A stretch of DNA of 42,743 bases, taken from NCBI GenBank assembly GCA_028867275.1, contig JAGWGU010000011.1:1-42743 (forward strand), in the 5' to 3' direction. Under the pieces are notes generated by a model. That model had not been told where the DNA came from. It ran no database searches and was given only the letters and a program-made list of their open reading frames with translations. Position 1 is the first letter of the stretch. Each line of letters opens with the position of its first letter. This document shows, in pieces, positions 6,092 through 14,393 of the stretch. Both the position numbers and the translations under genes were made by a program. This DNA is from Nitrososphaerota archaeon. Its GTDB lineage: Archaea; Thermoproteota; Nitrososphaeria; Nitrososphaerales; Nitrosopumilaceae.

Positions 6092-6702
6092 GGCATTACA
6101 ATCTAAAACAGATGCCTGTTGGCAAGACAAAAAAAGACAAGATTGTACTAGGAATACTTGTAATTCTTGTCACTGTGCCATTTTTAGGAAATCAATCATT
6201 TGCCCAAGAATCCAGTGATTCGTCTCTTATAGTTACAAAAGGCATCTCTTCAGATGGTACTGTGCATATCACAATAATCTCCACTCCTATTGAAATGCAC
6301 AAACCCCTTGCACTCCAGATCTCGTTTACAGATTCAAAAGGAAACAAAATTCTACATGAAAATTACGGAATAACTGCAATGCAGCAAGAGACCAATGGAA
6401 TTACAATCTTGTCAAACCACACAGCTTATGCAGAAAATGGAGATGATTTACAGGTGACACTTCCTTTGGATAATACAAGCCCTGTAAATTTTCTAATACA
6501 GTTACAGGGTTCGGGGTTACCAGGTACTGACCCGTCTACTTGGGAAGGACAGATTGATACTGTTGGTATGACTGTTGTTCCAGAGTTTGGTCCGCTTGCA
6601 TCCCTTATTCTTGTTGCTTCATTTGTAGTTGTGGTATTGTTTGTGCGTAGATCTGGATTTAATTTTGCATGTTTTGTAAAACATGGGAACCAAGTGAAAT
6701 GA
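6088..6702 (+). CDS. PEFG-CTERM secreted protein
   Basis: This 204-residue protein has an N-terminal signal (GILVILVTVPFLGNQSFAQ), a beta-rich extracytoplasmic domain and the C-terminal sequence VPEFGPLASLILVASF followed by VRRSG. That is the PEF(G)-CTERM architecture: motif, membrane helix, basic tail, thought to be recognised by an archaeosortase. The body is typical of thaumarchaeal surface proteins without enzymatic motifs. It is second in the riboswitch operon, coupled to the genes on both sides by ATGA overlaps. Confidence 0.8.
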   Translation: MRHYNLKQMPVGKTKKDKIVLGILVILVTVPFLGNQSFAQESSDSSLIVTKGISSDGTVHITIISTPIEMHKPLALQISFTDSKGNKILHENYGITAMQQETNGITILSNHTAYAENGDDLQVTLPLDNTSPVNFLIQLQGSGLPGTDPSTWEGQIDTVGMTVVPEFGPLASLILVASFVVVVLFVRRSGFNFACFVKHGNQVK

Positions 6703-7085
6703 GACTTATGGAGGTAATTCTTCTTGCTTTGGGGGGATTGGGAGGAATCTTTCTGAGATATGGCATCACAAAATCACAGCTAGTGCTTGGTGTACTACCT
6801 GTCAATGTTTTAATTGCAAACATTATTGGAAGCTTTATTCTTGGTGCATTTGCAGTGCTTTCACAACAATGGAATCTTGATGAAAAGTATGCCTTGCTAG
6901 TTGCAATAGGATTTTGCGGAGGGTTGACTACGATGTCTTCTTTTGCTTTGGAATCAGCTAATCTAATAGATGGCAAGCAGTATTCATTAGTGGCGATTAA
7001 TGTGATTGCAAATGTTGGATTATCACTTGGTGCAATATTTGGCGGAAGAGCCTTGACAGGTATAATACTTGGAGGGTTGAGATGA
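6699..7085 (+). CDS. crcB: Fluoride ion channel CrcB/Fluc
   Basis: This 128-residue protein has four hydrophobic helices. Signature segments are GGLGGIFLRYGI (helix 1), NVLIANIIGSFILG (helix 2, with the pore Asn) and GFCGGLTTMSSFALE (helix 3, with the Phe and Thr-Ser of the fluoride path). Fluc proteins work as antiparallel dimers that let cytoplasmic F- out. The ATG at 6699 overlaps the previous stop (ATGA); a longer reading from 6669 would lie inside the upstream gene. Control by the fluoride riboswitch 1.7 kb upstream fits this role. Confidence 0.92.
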   Translation: MRLMEVILLALGGLGGIFLRYGITKSQLVLGVLPVNVLIANIIGSFILGAFAVLSQQWNLDEKYALLVAIGFCGGLTTMSSFALESANLIDGKQYSLVAINVIANVGLSLGAIFGGRALTGIILGGLR

Positions 7086-7396
7086 GATTAACAAAGATGT
7101 GGTCTCTTGTCATTAGAATCAAAAAGAATGACACCATAAATGGAAAACGTGTGCATTCTATAATACTTGATATCCTGAAAAAAGGATCGGTATCTGGTGC
7201 AACCATGTATACAGGCATAGGAGGATATGGCAAACGAGGTGACTCGACTACTCACGTAGAGGGGATATCGATAAACATGCCTCTTATTATAGAGGCCATC
7301 GATGAACTTGAAAAACTTGAAAAAGTATTGCCTGAAATAAAAAAACTAGTTGATGATAATGGCTTGGTTACGATGCATGAAGTTGGAATCGTTTAG
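7082..7396 (+). CDS. DUF190 family protein, CrcB partner
   Basis: This 104-residue soluble protein matches the DUF190 pattern: a strand LVIRIKKNDT, a helix HSIILDILKKGSVSGAT, the glycine loop GIGGYGKRG, MPLIIEAIDELEKLEKVLPEI and a C-terminal GLVTMHEVGIV. The fold is PII-like (ferredoxin), and genes of this family often neighbour crcB, which suggests a regulatory role. It is last in the riboswitch operon; its ATG overlaps the crcB stop. Confidence 0.88.
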   Translation: MRLTKMWSLVIRIKKNDTINGKRVHSIILDILKKGSVSGATMYTGIGGYGKRGDSTTHVEGISINMPLIIEAIDELEKLEKVLPEIKKLVDDNGLVTMHEVGIV

Positions 7397-7447
7397 AAGA
7401 GATATCTTGATTAAAAAAATAGAGCATAATATGTGGAATAGAAACTA

Positions 7448-7558
7448 ATGCCTGTCTACTATTGCCTTGATTGTAAAAAAGTCATATTCAGCAAGGGCCG
7501 AGATTATGGACCAATCTGTCCTGCATGCAAGCAAAAAAGAAAACTAGCATCCCAGTAA
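7448..7558 (+). CDS. Zinc-ribbon mini-protein (36 aa)
   Basis: Two CxxC knuckles (CLDC and CPAC) are separated by 17 residues, followed by a Lys/Arg-rich tail (KQKRKLASQ). This spacing forms a minimal zinc ribbon. It follows the fluoride operon by 51 nt in the same direction and may be read through from it. The function is unknown. Confidence 0.6.
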   Translation: MPVYYCLDCKKVIFSKGRDYGPICPACKQKRKLASQ

Positions 7559-7597
7559 TTGTTATCTTATTATTTGAATGGTACAAAATATCATTCC

Positions 7598-7696
7598 ATG
7601 GAATGCCCAAAATGTGGCTCGCCAATGGATAGATCCATTATGGAATCAAAGATTGTCTACACTTGTTTTTGTTGTAATAATAAAATCATAAAGTAA
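7598..7696 (+). CDS. Zinc-ribbon mini-protein (32 aa)
   Basis: It starts MECPKCGSPMDRS and has a second pair CFCC near residue 23, so it is a four-Cys minimal zinc-binding protein. It lies 39 nt after the previous mini-gene. It is too short to place in a family, but such CPxCG proteins are common in archaea. Confidence 0.55.
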   Translation: MECPKCGSPMDRSIMESKIVYTCFCCNNKIIK

Positions 7697-7766
7697 AACC
7701 TGTAACGTACGGTTTCTTGGAGTTAATTTTAACATATCAAAATAAAAAGAAAAAGAGATTTTTAGT

Positions 7767-8267
7767 TTACTGTGGGTTCACACAGATATTACCGTTCTCA
7801 AGAGTCAGTGTAAAGGAAACAACTGCATTTGTCAGGGTTCCAACGCTTGAATCAATGTTGGTTATACTGATATTGTCTCCAGAAATCTTGAGATTGCCTA
7901 CCTCATTGAAGCTTGCGCTTGCGACCTTCAGTCCGCTTGCACAATCACCTGTTGATGCTAGAGTCACAAAGTGAGTGTGAAATACTGGGCTTTGGTTTGT
8001 GACCTGTGTAATGCTGTCAGGACCTACTCCCTTGTGAGTAGTCACCGCAAGTACACCGTTGCTTGTAATTACGCCGTATCCATAAGCACTTGGTATTCCA
8101 CTAGCTACGGGTGCAGCAGTAGTGATCGAGACTGATGCAGGACTGTCTGACACACTAGACGAAACAATCTGTAGGTATGGTAGTGGCGATAGAGCCATTG
8201 CTGGAACAGCGGTCATGGAGATGACTGCAACCGCAGCAAGTATTGCTCCAAGTATTATTTTTGTCAT
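7767..8267 (-). CDS. Secreted protein, unknown function
   Basis: This 166-residue protein has a clear signal peptide (LGAILAAVAVISMTAVPAMA). The mature part is Ser/Thr/Val-rich and beta-like, with single Cys residues near DCAS and NICVNPQ that could form a disulfide. It has no C-terminal anchor. I do not recognise a family. It converges on the preceding mini-genes. Confidence 0.75.
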   Translation of the reverse strand: MTKIILGAILAAVAVISMTAVPAMALSPLPYLQIVSSSVSDSPASVSITTAAPVASGIPSAYGYGVITSNGVLAVTTHKGVGPDSITQVTNQSPVFHTHFVTLASTGDCASGLKVASASFNEVGNLKISGDNISITNIDSSVGTLTNAVVSFTLTLENGNICVNPQ

Positions 8268-8688
8268 TGGGTCATTTTTCTTTCAGATTTATTTAAGCAG
8301 TTCGTATTATTTTCAAAATAGTTTGCACTAATTTGACACAATAAATACATTAATGCAAAATTTTACATCATAGTATATTCGGACAAAAAAATTATTACAT
8401 GTACAACCAAGGTTATGATTACAAATATTGTATGATGTAAACTATCATCATATTGCTTTCAAAAGAAATGACATGCAAGTAACTAAGTTCTATTCTCGAA
8501 AATGAAATCGCAGATCGAGTTATGAAATTCTTGTACGAGATGTCAAAAGATAATCTGGAGAGGTTTCATGAATCGGTGGAGGAAAATGTGCACACCCAAT
8601 TAATCCTTGTAGGTGGAAGTCAAGTGTGATTTTGTGAAGTTGCAGATTTGACAGAGTCGTTAAATCAAAGATTGTTCAATATCATACA
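8268..8688. other. Intergenic region with inverted repeats and a 35-codon ORF
   Basis: It contains a perfect 11-bp inverted repeat, TTTACATCATA (8362-8372) / TATGATGTAAA (8431-8441), and an overlapping ATGATG / CATCAT pair (8432-8451). A 35-codon ORF at 8522-8629 (+) encodes a Glu-rich peptide (NLERFHESVEENVHTQL). The open frame extends upstream to 8483 without an ATG, so it may be a gene remnant. I see no convincing RNA gene. Confidence 0.4.
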
Positions 8689-8988
8689 ATGAAGTTTGAC
8701 GAGTTTTGGGGTATGATGGTAGAAAATCTTGCCGAGTCAAAACAATTTGCAACCCAGACCAAGCCATTTTCTGCCAAGTATTCTGGGGGAAGGATAATGG
8801 TGACAACAAGCGATTCCCTGTGGCCAATTGAGAGGTCTACAATGAGGCAGGTATGGACAAAAGCACTATCGATGCATGAAAAGATGAGGTTTATTCATAC
8901 AAATTACTCACATGAAAACATCCGAACATCATCGTATATCATATCATTAATGAAGCATTTTGTTGCAGACGAGTCCAAGATGGAATGA
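8689..8988 (+). CDS. Conserved-looking small protein, unknown function
   Basis: This 99-residue soluble protein starts MKFDEFWGMMVENL and has a strand-rich middle (FSAKYSGGRIMVTTSD) and a helical C-terminus (SSYIISLMKHF). The pattern FW...NL...F.A.Y...I.V, then a Trp and SSYI, suggests a defined small domain, but I cannot name it. It has its own start 42 nt before the next gene in the same direction. Confidence 0.65.
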   Translation: MKFDEFWGMMVENLAESKQFATQTKPFSAKYSGGRIMVTTSDSLWPIERSTMRQVWTKALSMHEKMRFIHTNYSHENIRTSSYIISLMKHFVADESKME

Positions 8989-9030
8989 TTTCTTGATAAA
9001 TATAATAAAGAAAGGCTTGGTACAATAACC

Positions 9031-9171
9031 ATGGAAGAAAAAAAGAGAATGAAGTCAAACACTGAAGATGAGTACAACAAGGCTCTGGCCTCTGAGGATC
9101 CTACCGTAATATCTGAGGAAGAAAAAGAGAGACTGACAAGAGAGGCAATCAAGAAATTCAAGTCACTATGA
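9031..9171 (+). CDS. Charged helical mini-protein (46 aa)
   Basis: It is rich in Glu, Lys and Arg (MEEKKRMKSN at the start, SEEEKERLTREAIKKF near the end) and predicted to be one or two helices. Its stop overlaps the next ATG (CTATGA), which supports it being a real coupled gene. It is soluble and of unknown function. Confidence 0.55.
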   Translation: MEEKKRMKSNTEDEYNKALASEDPTVISEEEKERLTREAIKKFKSL

Positions 9172-9299
9172 ATCTAGAGTGGATTGTCACAGGCATTGTC
9201 TTGTTTGGTGCTATGATTGCAGGTGGGATTAGTTTGTATGTCAAAAGGAGAAGAGAACAGAATATGTCACTTGACAAGTCTGATGACCTTAGAATTTGA
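9168..9299 (+). CDS. Single-pass membrane mini-protein (43 aa)
   Basis: A hydrophobic helix (WIVTGIVLFGAMIAGGISLYV) is followed by KRRREQ, giving an inside-positive C-terminal tail. It is coupled to the preceding charged mini-protein by an ATGA overlap, so the two probably act together at the membrane. No family is recognised. Confidence 0.55.
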   Translation: MNLEWIVTGIVLFGAMIAGGISLYVKRRREQNMSLDKSDDLRI

Positions 9300-9539
9300 T
9301 TTTTGCTATCTGAAATCTTTATTCTTGTAGGCCTTCATTTTACTGTTGAATACTTTGTCGTCATAAATTCCAAAAGATCTCAATATGACGGAAAACGGTC
9401 CTCACCAAAACTATTCTCTAGTGTCCAATATGTGTCAAGGTACAAGGACTATAATGGCAACAAGAGAAGCCGTTAGCATCAACTTTTTTATGATTAAACT
9501 TTTGAAAGGTTTTAGGCATCAAAAACTAGGATGTGGTAT

Positions 9540-10118
9540 CTATAATCCCAATACCACAAGAGACGAATCAACTGAACTTCGAATCACGTTATATGGCAGC
9601 TCGCCAACCTTTGATGGATCAATTGATCCCTTGTACGGGTTACAATATCCAGTATACGTTCCATAATACCCGGAATTTGATATCTGGTAATTACTGTAAT
9701 ACTTGGTAGCATGTGCCGTTGTTTCACAGCTCCAGTTAGTCATTGGTTTTAGTGCTTCTCCTGATGTTGGATTGTACACATCAGCAGTCTTGTATGTAAA
9801 AATGGTAATTGTATTGTTACTCACTTGATACTTGATAGTCTTGTCAGTATATCGGTAGTTTTCATTTATTGCCCTGTCTATCTTTATTATAATATTACAG
9901 TCTGCATTATTTCTCAATATTTGATCTATTATAGGTACAGTCCTTACATTGATACCATGAGTCTGCACTTGAGATGATACCAGACCTGGTAGTGACTTGT
10001 CCATGAACAAATCCATCGGCTGGTACACACAGACAAGCTTTTGGTTCTCTGCATGTGCCAAATGTCCAAAAGATATCATTGCAAAGACTACGCCCAACAC
10101 TAGAGCTAGTTTGATCAT
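9540..10118 (-). CDS. Secreted protein, unknown function
   Basis: This 192-residue protein has a signal peptide (LALVLGVVFAMISFGHLAHA). The mature part has several Cys (LVCVYQP, ADCNIII, NWSCETT, GYCNPY) and a Tyr-rich segment (KYYSNYQISNSGYYGTYTGY). It may be disulfide-stabilised at the cell surface. The start overlaps the stop of the upstream gene (ATGA), so the two form an operon. The family is unknown. Confidence 0.75.
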   Translation of the reverse strand: MIKLALVLGVVFAMISFGHLAHAENQKLVCVYQPMDLFMDKSLPGLVSSQVQTHGINVRTVPIIDQILRNNADCNIIIKIDRAINENYRYTDKTIKYQVSNNTITIFTYKTADVYNPTSGEALKPMTNWSCETTAHATKYYSNYQISNSGYYGTYTGYCNPYKGSIDPSKVGELPYNVIRSSVDSSLVVLGL

Positions 10119-10354
10119 CTTTCCCGCACTACCTTGGTGGTATCATTTCCAGGTGTTGCAGGCTCTTGTCGCGACGGAATCTCTATCTTATGTCGCTTGA
10201 TGTCTGCCTTGATCAATTCGCGCAGCTGTTGCACCTTGGTACGACCATGAAACTTGGCATCATAGTACAATAATTTTGATGTGATATGGTCATACTGTAA
10301 CGTAGTACGGTTCCGCTTTGGCTTGTTGCATGCCTGGGAACTTGTTGATAACAC
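10115..10354 (-). CDS. Basic helical protein, operon partner of a secreted protein
   Basis: This 79-residue protein is rich in Lys and Arg, with a helical core (KVQQLRELIKADIKRHKIEI). It starts at GTG 10354-10352. It overlaps the secreted protein gene by 4 nt. No signal peptide is visible despite its partner being exported. It is divergent from the RHH-type gene at 10470, with shared ACATGTC motifs in the intervening 115 bp. The function is unknown. Confidence 0.55.
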   Translation of the reverse strand: MLSTSSQACNKPKRNRTTLQYDHITSKLLYYDAKFHGRTKVQQLRELIKADIKRHKIEIPSRQEPATPGNDTTKVVRER

Positions 10355-10455
10355 GTCAATAACATGTCATCAAGATGTAATAAATATTACGAGCCGATAA
10401 CTTGGCACTCAGATGCTATTGACCGGTTGATGTATATCGTAGAGCCTCACAGAAA

Positions 10456-10474
10456 GACATGTCAAAGACATGTC
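10456..10474. promoter_or_regulatory. Tandem GACATGTC palindromes over a start codon
   Basis: Two identical palindromes (10456-10463 and 10467-10474) are spaced 11 bp apart and the second includes the ATG at 10470. A near copy AACATGTC lies at 10361-10368. They are likely operators for the RHH-type protein encoded here. Confidence 0.5.
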
Positions 10475-10820
10475 ATCACACCCAGGGTCCAAGCGCAAGC
10501 CAACTGTTGCCATAAAAGATGACGTGTACGAAAAGGCAAAGATAAAGGCTGCAGAAAAGGGCCTTACACTAGTTGATTACGTAAACGAGACCATACTGCA
10601 AAGCGTGGAAAAGGACGCATTCCTGAAGACATATGCACCGCACATAGAAAAAATAAGCACAGGGGATACAATCATACTTCGCGACAATAAAATAAAAAAA
10701 ATTGTCGAGGTGTATCTTAAGGAAGGAAAAATGCACTGTACAAATGACGAAAACCATGACTGCATCCACGTACATTTTGCGCTTGGGTTGCCCGAAGTTG
10801 GAAAGCTAAAGAAAAAATGA
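10470..10820 (+). CDS. RHH-like protein with a C-terminal Cys/His segment
   Basis: In this 116-residue protein the N-terminal part (TVAIKDDVYEKAKIKAAEKG, then LTLVDYVNETI) has the strand-helix-helix pattern of ribbon-helix-helix regulators. The C-terminal half adds a beta segment and a metal-like cluster (MHCTNDENHDCIHVHF) with two Cys and four His. It may be a metal-responsive regulator, though that is inference. An A-box (TATATC, about 10434) lies about 30 nt upstream. Its start codon sits inside palindromic repeats, fitting autoregulation. Confidence 0.65.
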   Translation: MSSHPGSKRKPTVAIKDDVYEKAKIKAAEKGLTLVDYVNETILQSVEKDAFLKTYAPHIEKISTGDTIILRDNKIKKIVEVYLKEGKMHCTNDENHDCIHVHFALGLPEVGKLKKK

Positions 10821-10969
10821 AACAATTGGGATGTTTCTTTTAGTCTTGAACAAGTAACTAGAAAGCCAACATCACTAAATGATTCCACAAAACCGCGATT
10901 TTCGCTTGGATGAATATATCGCTTAACACCCCCACAATTTATAACGAAATCCGGGAAAACCCAAATTAC

Positions 10970-12415
10970 ATGACTGTAAGCGGAAAAGAAACAGATCCAA
11001 CAGTATCCTCTTCTGCATGGCTTGCACTTGCAATAATCAGCAGTCTTGCACTAGTTACAATGTATGGTGAAACCATGGTACTGCCTGCCATTCCTAATTT
11101 CATAAAGGACTTTGATGTGTCATACAACACATCATCTTGGATCTTGTCATCATATCTTATCGCAGGTGCAGTGATGACGCCCATTGCAGGCAAACTTTCA
11201 GACGTATACGGAAAAAAGAAGATACTGTTAATTGTCATGATGATATATTCTGCAGGAATTCTAGGTGGTGGATTTGCAAACTCGTTTGGTACAATGATAT
11301 TTGCAAGGATTGCCCAAGGTGTGGGAATTTCCATGTTCCCAATCGCATTTGGTATTGTGCGTGATATATTTCCCATAAAAAAACTTGCAATTGCTCAAGG
11401 GATATTCACATCTACATTTTTTGGAGGCTCTGTAGTTGGACTCTTAGTTGGTGCAAGAATAATCTCAAGCTATGGATGGCACGCAACATTTTTCTCTGTA
11501 TTTCCTATTGCTATAATGCTTGCAGTGGTAATGGCAAAGCTTATCCGGCTACCAACGTCCGAAGACCCTGGATATCCTCATGGGCTTGATATCAAGGGTG
11601 CAATTGCACTTTCTGTTACAGTAATTTTGTTCTTGATGGGAGTATCCTACATTGAAGAAATCGCTCTAGGGGACATGAACTCGCTTATCTTCTTTGCAGG
11701 ATCAACAGCATCTGCAATTGTATTTGCCATAATAGAAAAAAGAACACCTCACCCACTAGTTGATTTCAAGGTTCTTGCAAACAAGATACTCTTGCCAACT
11801 AATGTAATACTCATGATAGTTGGTGTGTCAACATTCATGGTATACCAGACCATCCCAATATTGGTACAGAGCCCAAGACCGCTAGGTTTTGGAGGTGATG
11901 CAATATCTACTGCAAACGTCCAGCTCCCATTTATGATAATATCGCTACTAGTCTCTGCAGCGTCAGGTTTTATTGTATCAAGGGTAGGAAATTTCAGGCT
12001 GACTGCACTTGGTACGGTGGTGTGTACCATGGGATTTTTCGGGCTAGTGGCATTCCACTCTACTGAATTTATGATATCTGCAGCGCTTGGAGTAATATCG
12101 ATAGGGCTGTCATTTGCATTTGTTGGCGGATTTAATATCATACTTGTGTCATCCCCGCACAAAGTGGAGGGCATATCTCTTGGCATGTCGGTACTATTGA
12201 TTCTTGTAGGACAATCACTTGGACCATCAGTTGCAGGAATGTTCCAACAGATGTATAGCCAAACAATTCCAAATGTTCAAGGAGCATTTCCATCTGCTCT
12301 ATCATACATGCAAATATTTTCTAGTGCAGGCATACTCTCACTTGTCTCAGTTGTACTTGTTGTTCTTTTACGAAGTAAAGTAAAAACACTGCCAAGTTAC
12401 AATTTGGAAAGTTAG
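10970..12415 (+). CDS. MFS transporter, drug exporter type
   Basis: The protein has about 481 residues and some 14 hydrophobic segments, the size of DHA2-type drug:H+ antiporters. MFS motif A appears as GKLSDVYGKKK after helix 2, and helix 1 carries ETMVLPAIPNF. It would export a toxic organic compound by proton antiport; the substrate cannot be told. The frame is open from 10910, but TTTATAA (10938-10944) lies about 28 nt before ATG 10970, so I chose that start as leaderless. Confidence 0.85.
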   Translation: MTVSGKETDPTVSSSAWLALAIISSLALVTMYGETMVLPAIPNFIKDFDVSYNTSSWILSSYLIAGAVMTPIAGKLSDVYGKKKILLIVMMIYSAGILGGGFANSFGTMIFARIAQGVGISMFPIAFGIVRDIFPIKKLAIAQGIFTSTFFGGSVVGLLVGARIISSYGWHATFFSVFPIAIMLAVVMAKLIRLPTSEDPGYPHGLDIKGAIALSVTVILFLMGVSYIEEIALGDMNSLIFFAGSTASAIVFAIIEKRTPHPLVDFKVLANKILLPTNVILMIVGVSTFMVYQTIPILVQSPRPLGFGGDAISTANVQLPFMIISLLVSAASGFIVSRVGNFRLTALGTVVCTMGFFGLVAFHSTEFMISAALGVISIGLSFAFVGGFNIILVSSPHKVEGISLGMSVLLILVGQSLGPSVAGMFQQMYSQTIPNVQGAFPSALSYMQIFSSAGILSLVSVVLVVLLRSKVKTLPSYNLES

Positions 12416-12463
12416 CAAAAAACTCTGCATATATTCATATTTTCAGATCTTCTTGTTGGTACC

Positions 12464-13249
12464 ATGAATGTAAAAATTGGATGCACTGGCTGGAGCTACT
12501 CAGGCTGGATTGGCCCATTTTATCCAAAAACAATGCCAAGCTCTGACTATCTAAGGCACTATTCCAAAACATTTGATATTACAGAAATAAATTCTACATT
12601 TTACAAAATTCCATCTCAACTTGCAACAAAAAAGTGGTCATTAGACACGCCAGCAAATTTTGTCTTCACTGCCAAGCTGCCAAGACAGATAACTCATGAT
12701 GCAAGGTTAAAGCCTGGCCCATACTTGGACCAATTCCTAACTGCAATCAAACCAATTGGATCCAAGATGAAAATTATCGTGATACAGCTTCCGCCATCAT
12801 TGTCATTTACTGAAGCCAAGACAAATCTTGAAAAAATGTTAAACTATCTTCCAATTGGATATCGATACGCCGTAGAGGGAAGGCACCCATCGTGGTTTAC
12901 TGACGAGTCAAACAAATTCCTCTCAGGTAAGAATGTCTGTCTTGTATGGAATGATGTACAAGGCGTCCTAAATCCTGCTGATGTCACAACAGACTTTGTT
13001 TATCTTCGATTAATTGGGGACAGGTCAATTCCTGAAAACAAATTTGGTACGATGCAAAAAGACCAGACAGAATCAATTTACAAATGGGTGCAAAAACTAG
13101 ATGAGATAAAAAACAAGGTATCCCTTGCAGTTATAATGGCAAACAACCATTTTGAAGGGTTCTCTCCAGCTACTGCCAACAAGATAAGGCTTGCGATGGG
13201 GCTTGAAGAAATCACTTGGTATGGTAAAAACCAAGAAAAATTGTTTTAA
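12464..13249 (+). CDS. DUF72 family protein
   Basis: This 261-residue protein matches DUF72 (TIM-barrel-like). It starts KIGCTGWSYSGWIGPFYP, has FDITEINSTFYKIP, FVFTAKLPRQITHDARL, a VIQLPPSLSF strand and YRYAVEGRHPSWF, and ends with the NNHFEGFSPATA block. The biochemical role of DUF72 is not established. The A-box (ATATATTCATATT) upstream fits a leaderless ATG. It stands alone between an MFS gene and a converging gene. Confidence 0.88.
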   Translation: MNVKIGCTGWSYSGWIGPFYPKTMPSSDYLRHYSKTFDITEINSTFYKIPSQLATKKWSLDTPANFVFTAKLPRQITHDARLKPGPYLDQFLTAIKPIGSKMKIIVIQLPPSLSFTEAKTNLEKMLNYLPIGYRYAVEGRHPSWFTDESNKFLSGKNVCLVWNDVQGVLNPADVTTDFVYLRLIGDRSIPENKFGTMQKDQTESIYKWVQKLDEIKNKVSLAVIMANNHFEGFSPATANKIRLAMGLEEITWYGKNQEKLF

Positions 13250-13266
13250 TCTCATGTTTTGGCAAC

Positions 13267-13614
13267 TCAGAGCCTGCCGTACATGACCTTGAAATCCTTG
13301 GCAATTCTGTATGCCATGTTCTGAAGCTTGGTTACTTGGACTATGTTTGATCTTCCCTGTCCAATCTGCCTCATTATTGTCATGCATTTGTGTATCCTGT
13401 TGTGGTCTCCAAGGTTGTCTTTTTCTGACCACATCTCAAAACAGTCATCAAACTCCAGACAAAATTTCAAAATAAATTCTTCCCAGTTGCGGTATGTTGT
13501 AGAATATCCTATTGCGCTTGCAAGTTCATGGAACTCGTTGCTTCTGTCAATTAAGAGCATGTCAAGTGATCTTTTTGCCTTGATGTCGTTTTGGTATATT
13601 GCAGTTGATGACAT
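13267..13614 (-). CDS. Helical protein, paralog of 3750-4103
   Basis: This 115-residue protein shares MLLIDRSNEF, AIGYS, NWEEFILKFCLEFDDCF, HNRIHKCMTIMRQIGQG and IAKDFKVMYGR with the protein at 3750-4103. It is soluble and all-helical, with conserved Cys in both copies. The family is unrecognised. It ends 17 nt from the converging DUF72 gene. Confidence 0.75.
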   Translation of the reverse strand: MSSTAIYQNDIKAKRSLDMLLIDRSNEFHELASAIGYSTTYRNWEEFILKFCLEFDDCFEMWSEKDNLGDHNRIHKCMTIMRQIGQGRSNIVQVTKLQNMAYRIAKDFKVMYGRL

Positions 13615-13709
13615 GCCATGTAATCCGTATTGAAAATATTAAGCACTAGGAATACACTGCAATCAAGTGCAACTAGATTGCATTTCTGATATTTTGCACT
13701 AATGAAAAT

Positions 13710-14243
13710 TTACCATCCACGCTGAATCAATATCTGTGCAACTTGTGAATATACACATGCGGGAGAACCATCTTCTGCTTTGATGATAAGTGTAAAGCCT
13801 TGTTTACATTGTACGTCTTTTGCATGGACTCCTGATTTTACCTGCTCTAACGGAGGCAATGTGCTTGCACTGTTAGATGATACTGCTGGTATGTTTACAG
13901 GCATGTTGTTTTCTGGCATGGTCATATTATCTACTGGCAATGCATTGTTATCAACAGGACTCAAATCTTGCATATCTGTTGAATTATCCATGGGATTTGG
14001 AATCATGCTTGGATCTGTAGAACTATCTTCTGGAATAGGCCCCATGCTTGAATCTGTAGAGTTGTCTTCTGGGATAGGTCCGGTGTTTGTATCTGTGTAG
14101 TTACTCTCAGGAATTGGATCTGAACTGGAATCATCTGGAGTTTGTGCAAATGCACTAAACTTTGAGTCAAATGCATGAAAAGATGAAACCAAGATGACTG
14201 TAATACCAAAAAGCAATATTGTCGATACTAGTTTGTTCTTCAT
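13710..14243 (-). CDS. Secreted protein with acidic repeats and a Cys-pair domain
   Basis: This 177-residue protein has a signal peptide (VSTILLFGITVILVSSF). A low-complexity region has repeats of GPIPEDNSTD type with many N-x-T/S glycosylation sites. The C-terminal domain (about 130-177) reads QCKQGFTLIIKAEDGSPACV, then QILIQRGW. The same domain occurs in the dienelactone hydrolase-like protein at 24702-25697 (CPDGLEIVMKKSDGSPAC, ILIERGW). It is likely a surface protein; the domain function is unknown. Confidence 0.75.
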   Translation of the reverse strand: MKNKLVSTILLFGITVILVSSFHAFDSKFSAFAQTPDDSSSDPIPESNYTDTNTGPIPEDNSTDSSMGPIPEDSSTDPSMIPNPMDNSTDMQDLSPVDNNALPVDNMTMPENNMPVNIPAVSSNSASTLPPLEQVKSGVHAKDVQCKQGFTLIIKAEDGSPACVYSQVAQILIQRGW

Positions 14244-14393
14244 CTTACATCCAACATTATTCCTGCCTTTCTGTCAAATACTTAAGAATTGCTGAACATT
14301 GGTCTTACAACGATTTCTATTTTTCTGATTGGTATGACTGAACGATTGCACGAATATAGTTGAAAAATAAGGCTTTCGCATAAATCCGACTGT

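Noticed and set aside
9385-9666. 93-codon plus-strand ORF
   Set aside because: Its second half is antisense to the secreted protein at 9540-10118, whose signal peptide and codon pattern are convincing; the first half has no features.
11749-12186. 145-codon minus-strand ORF inside the MFS gene
   Set aside because: It is fully antisense to conserved membrane helices and has no promoter or family features.
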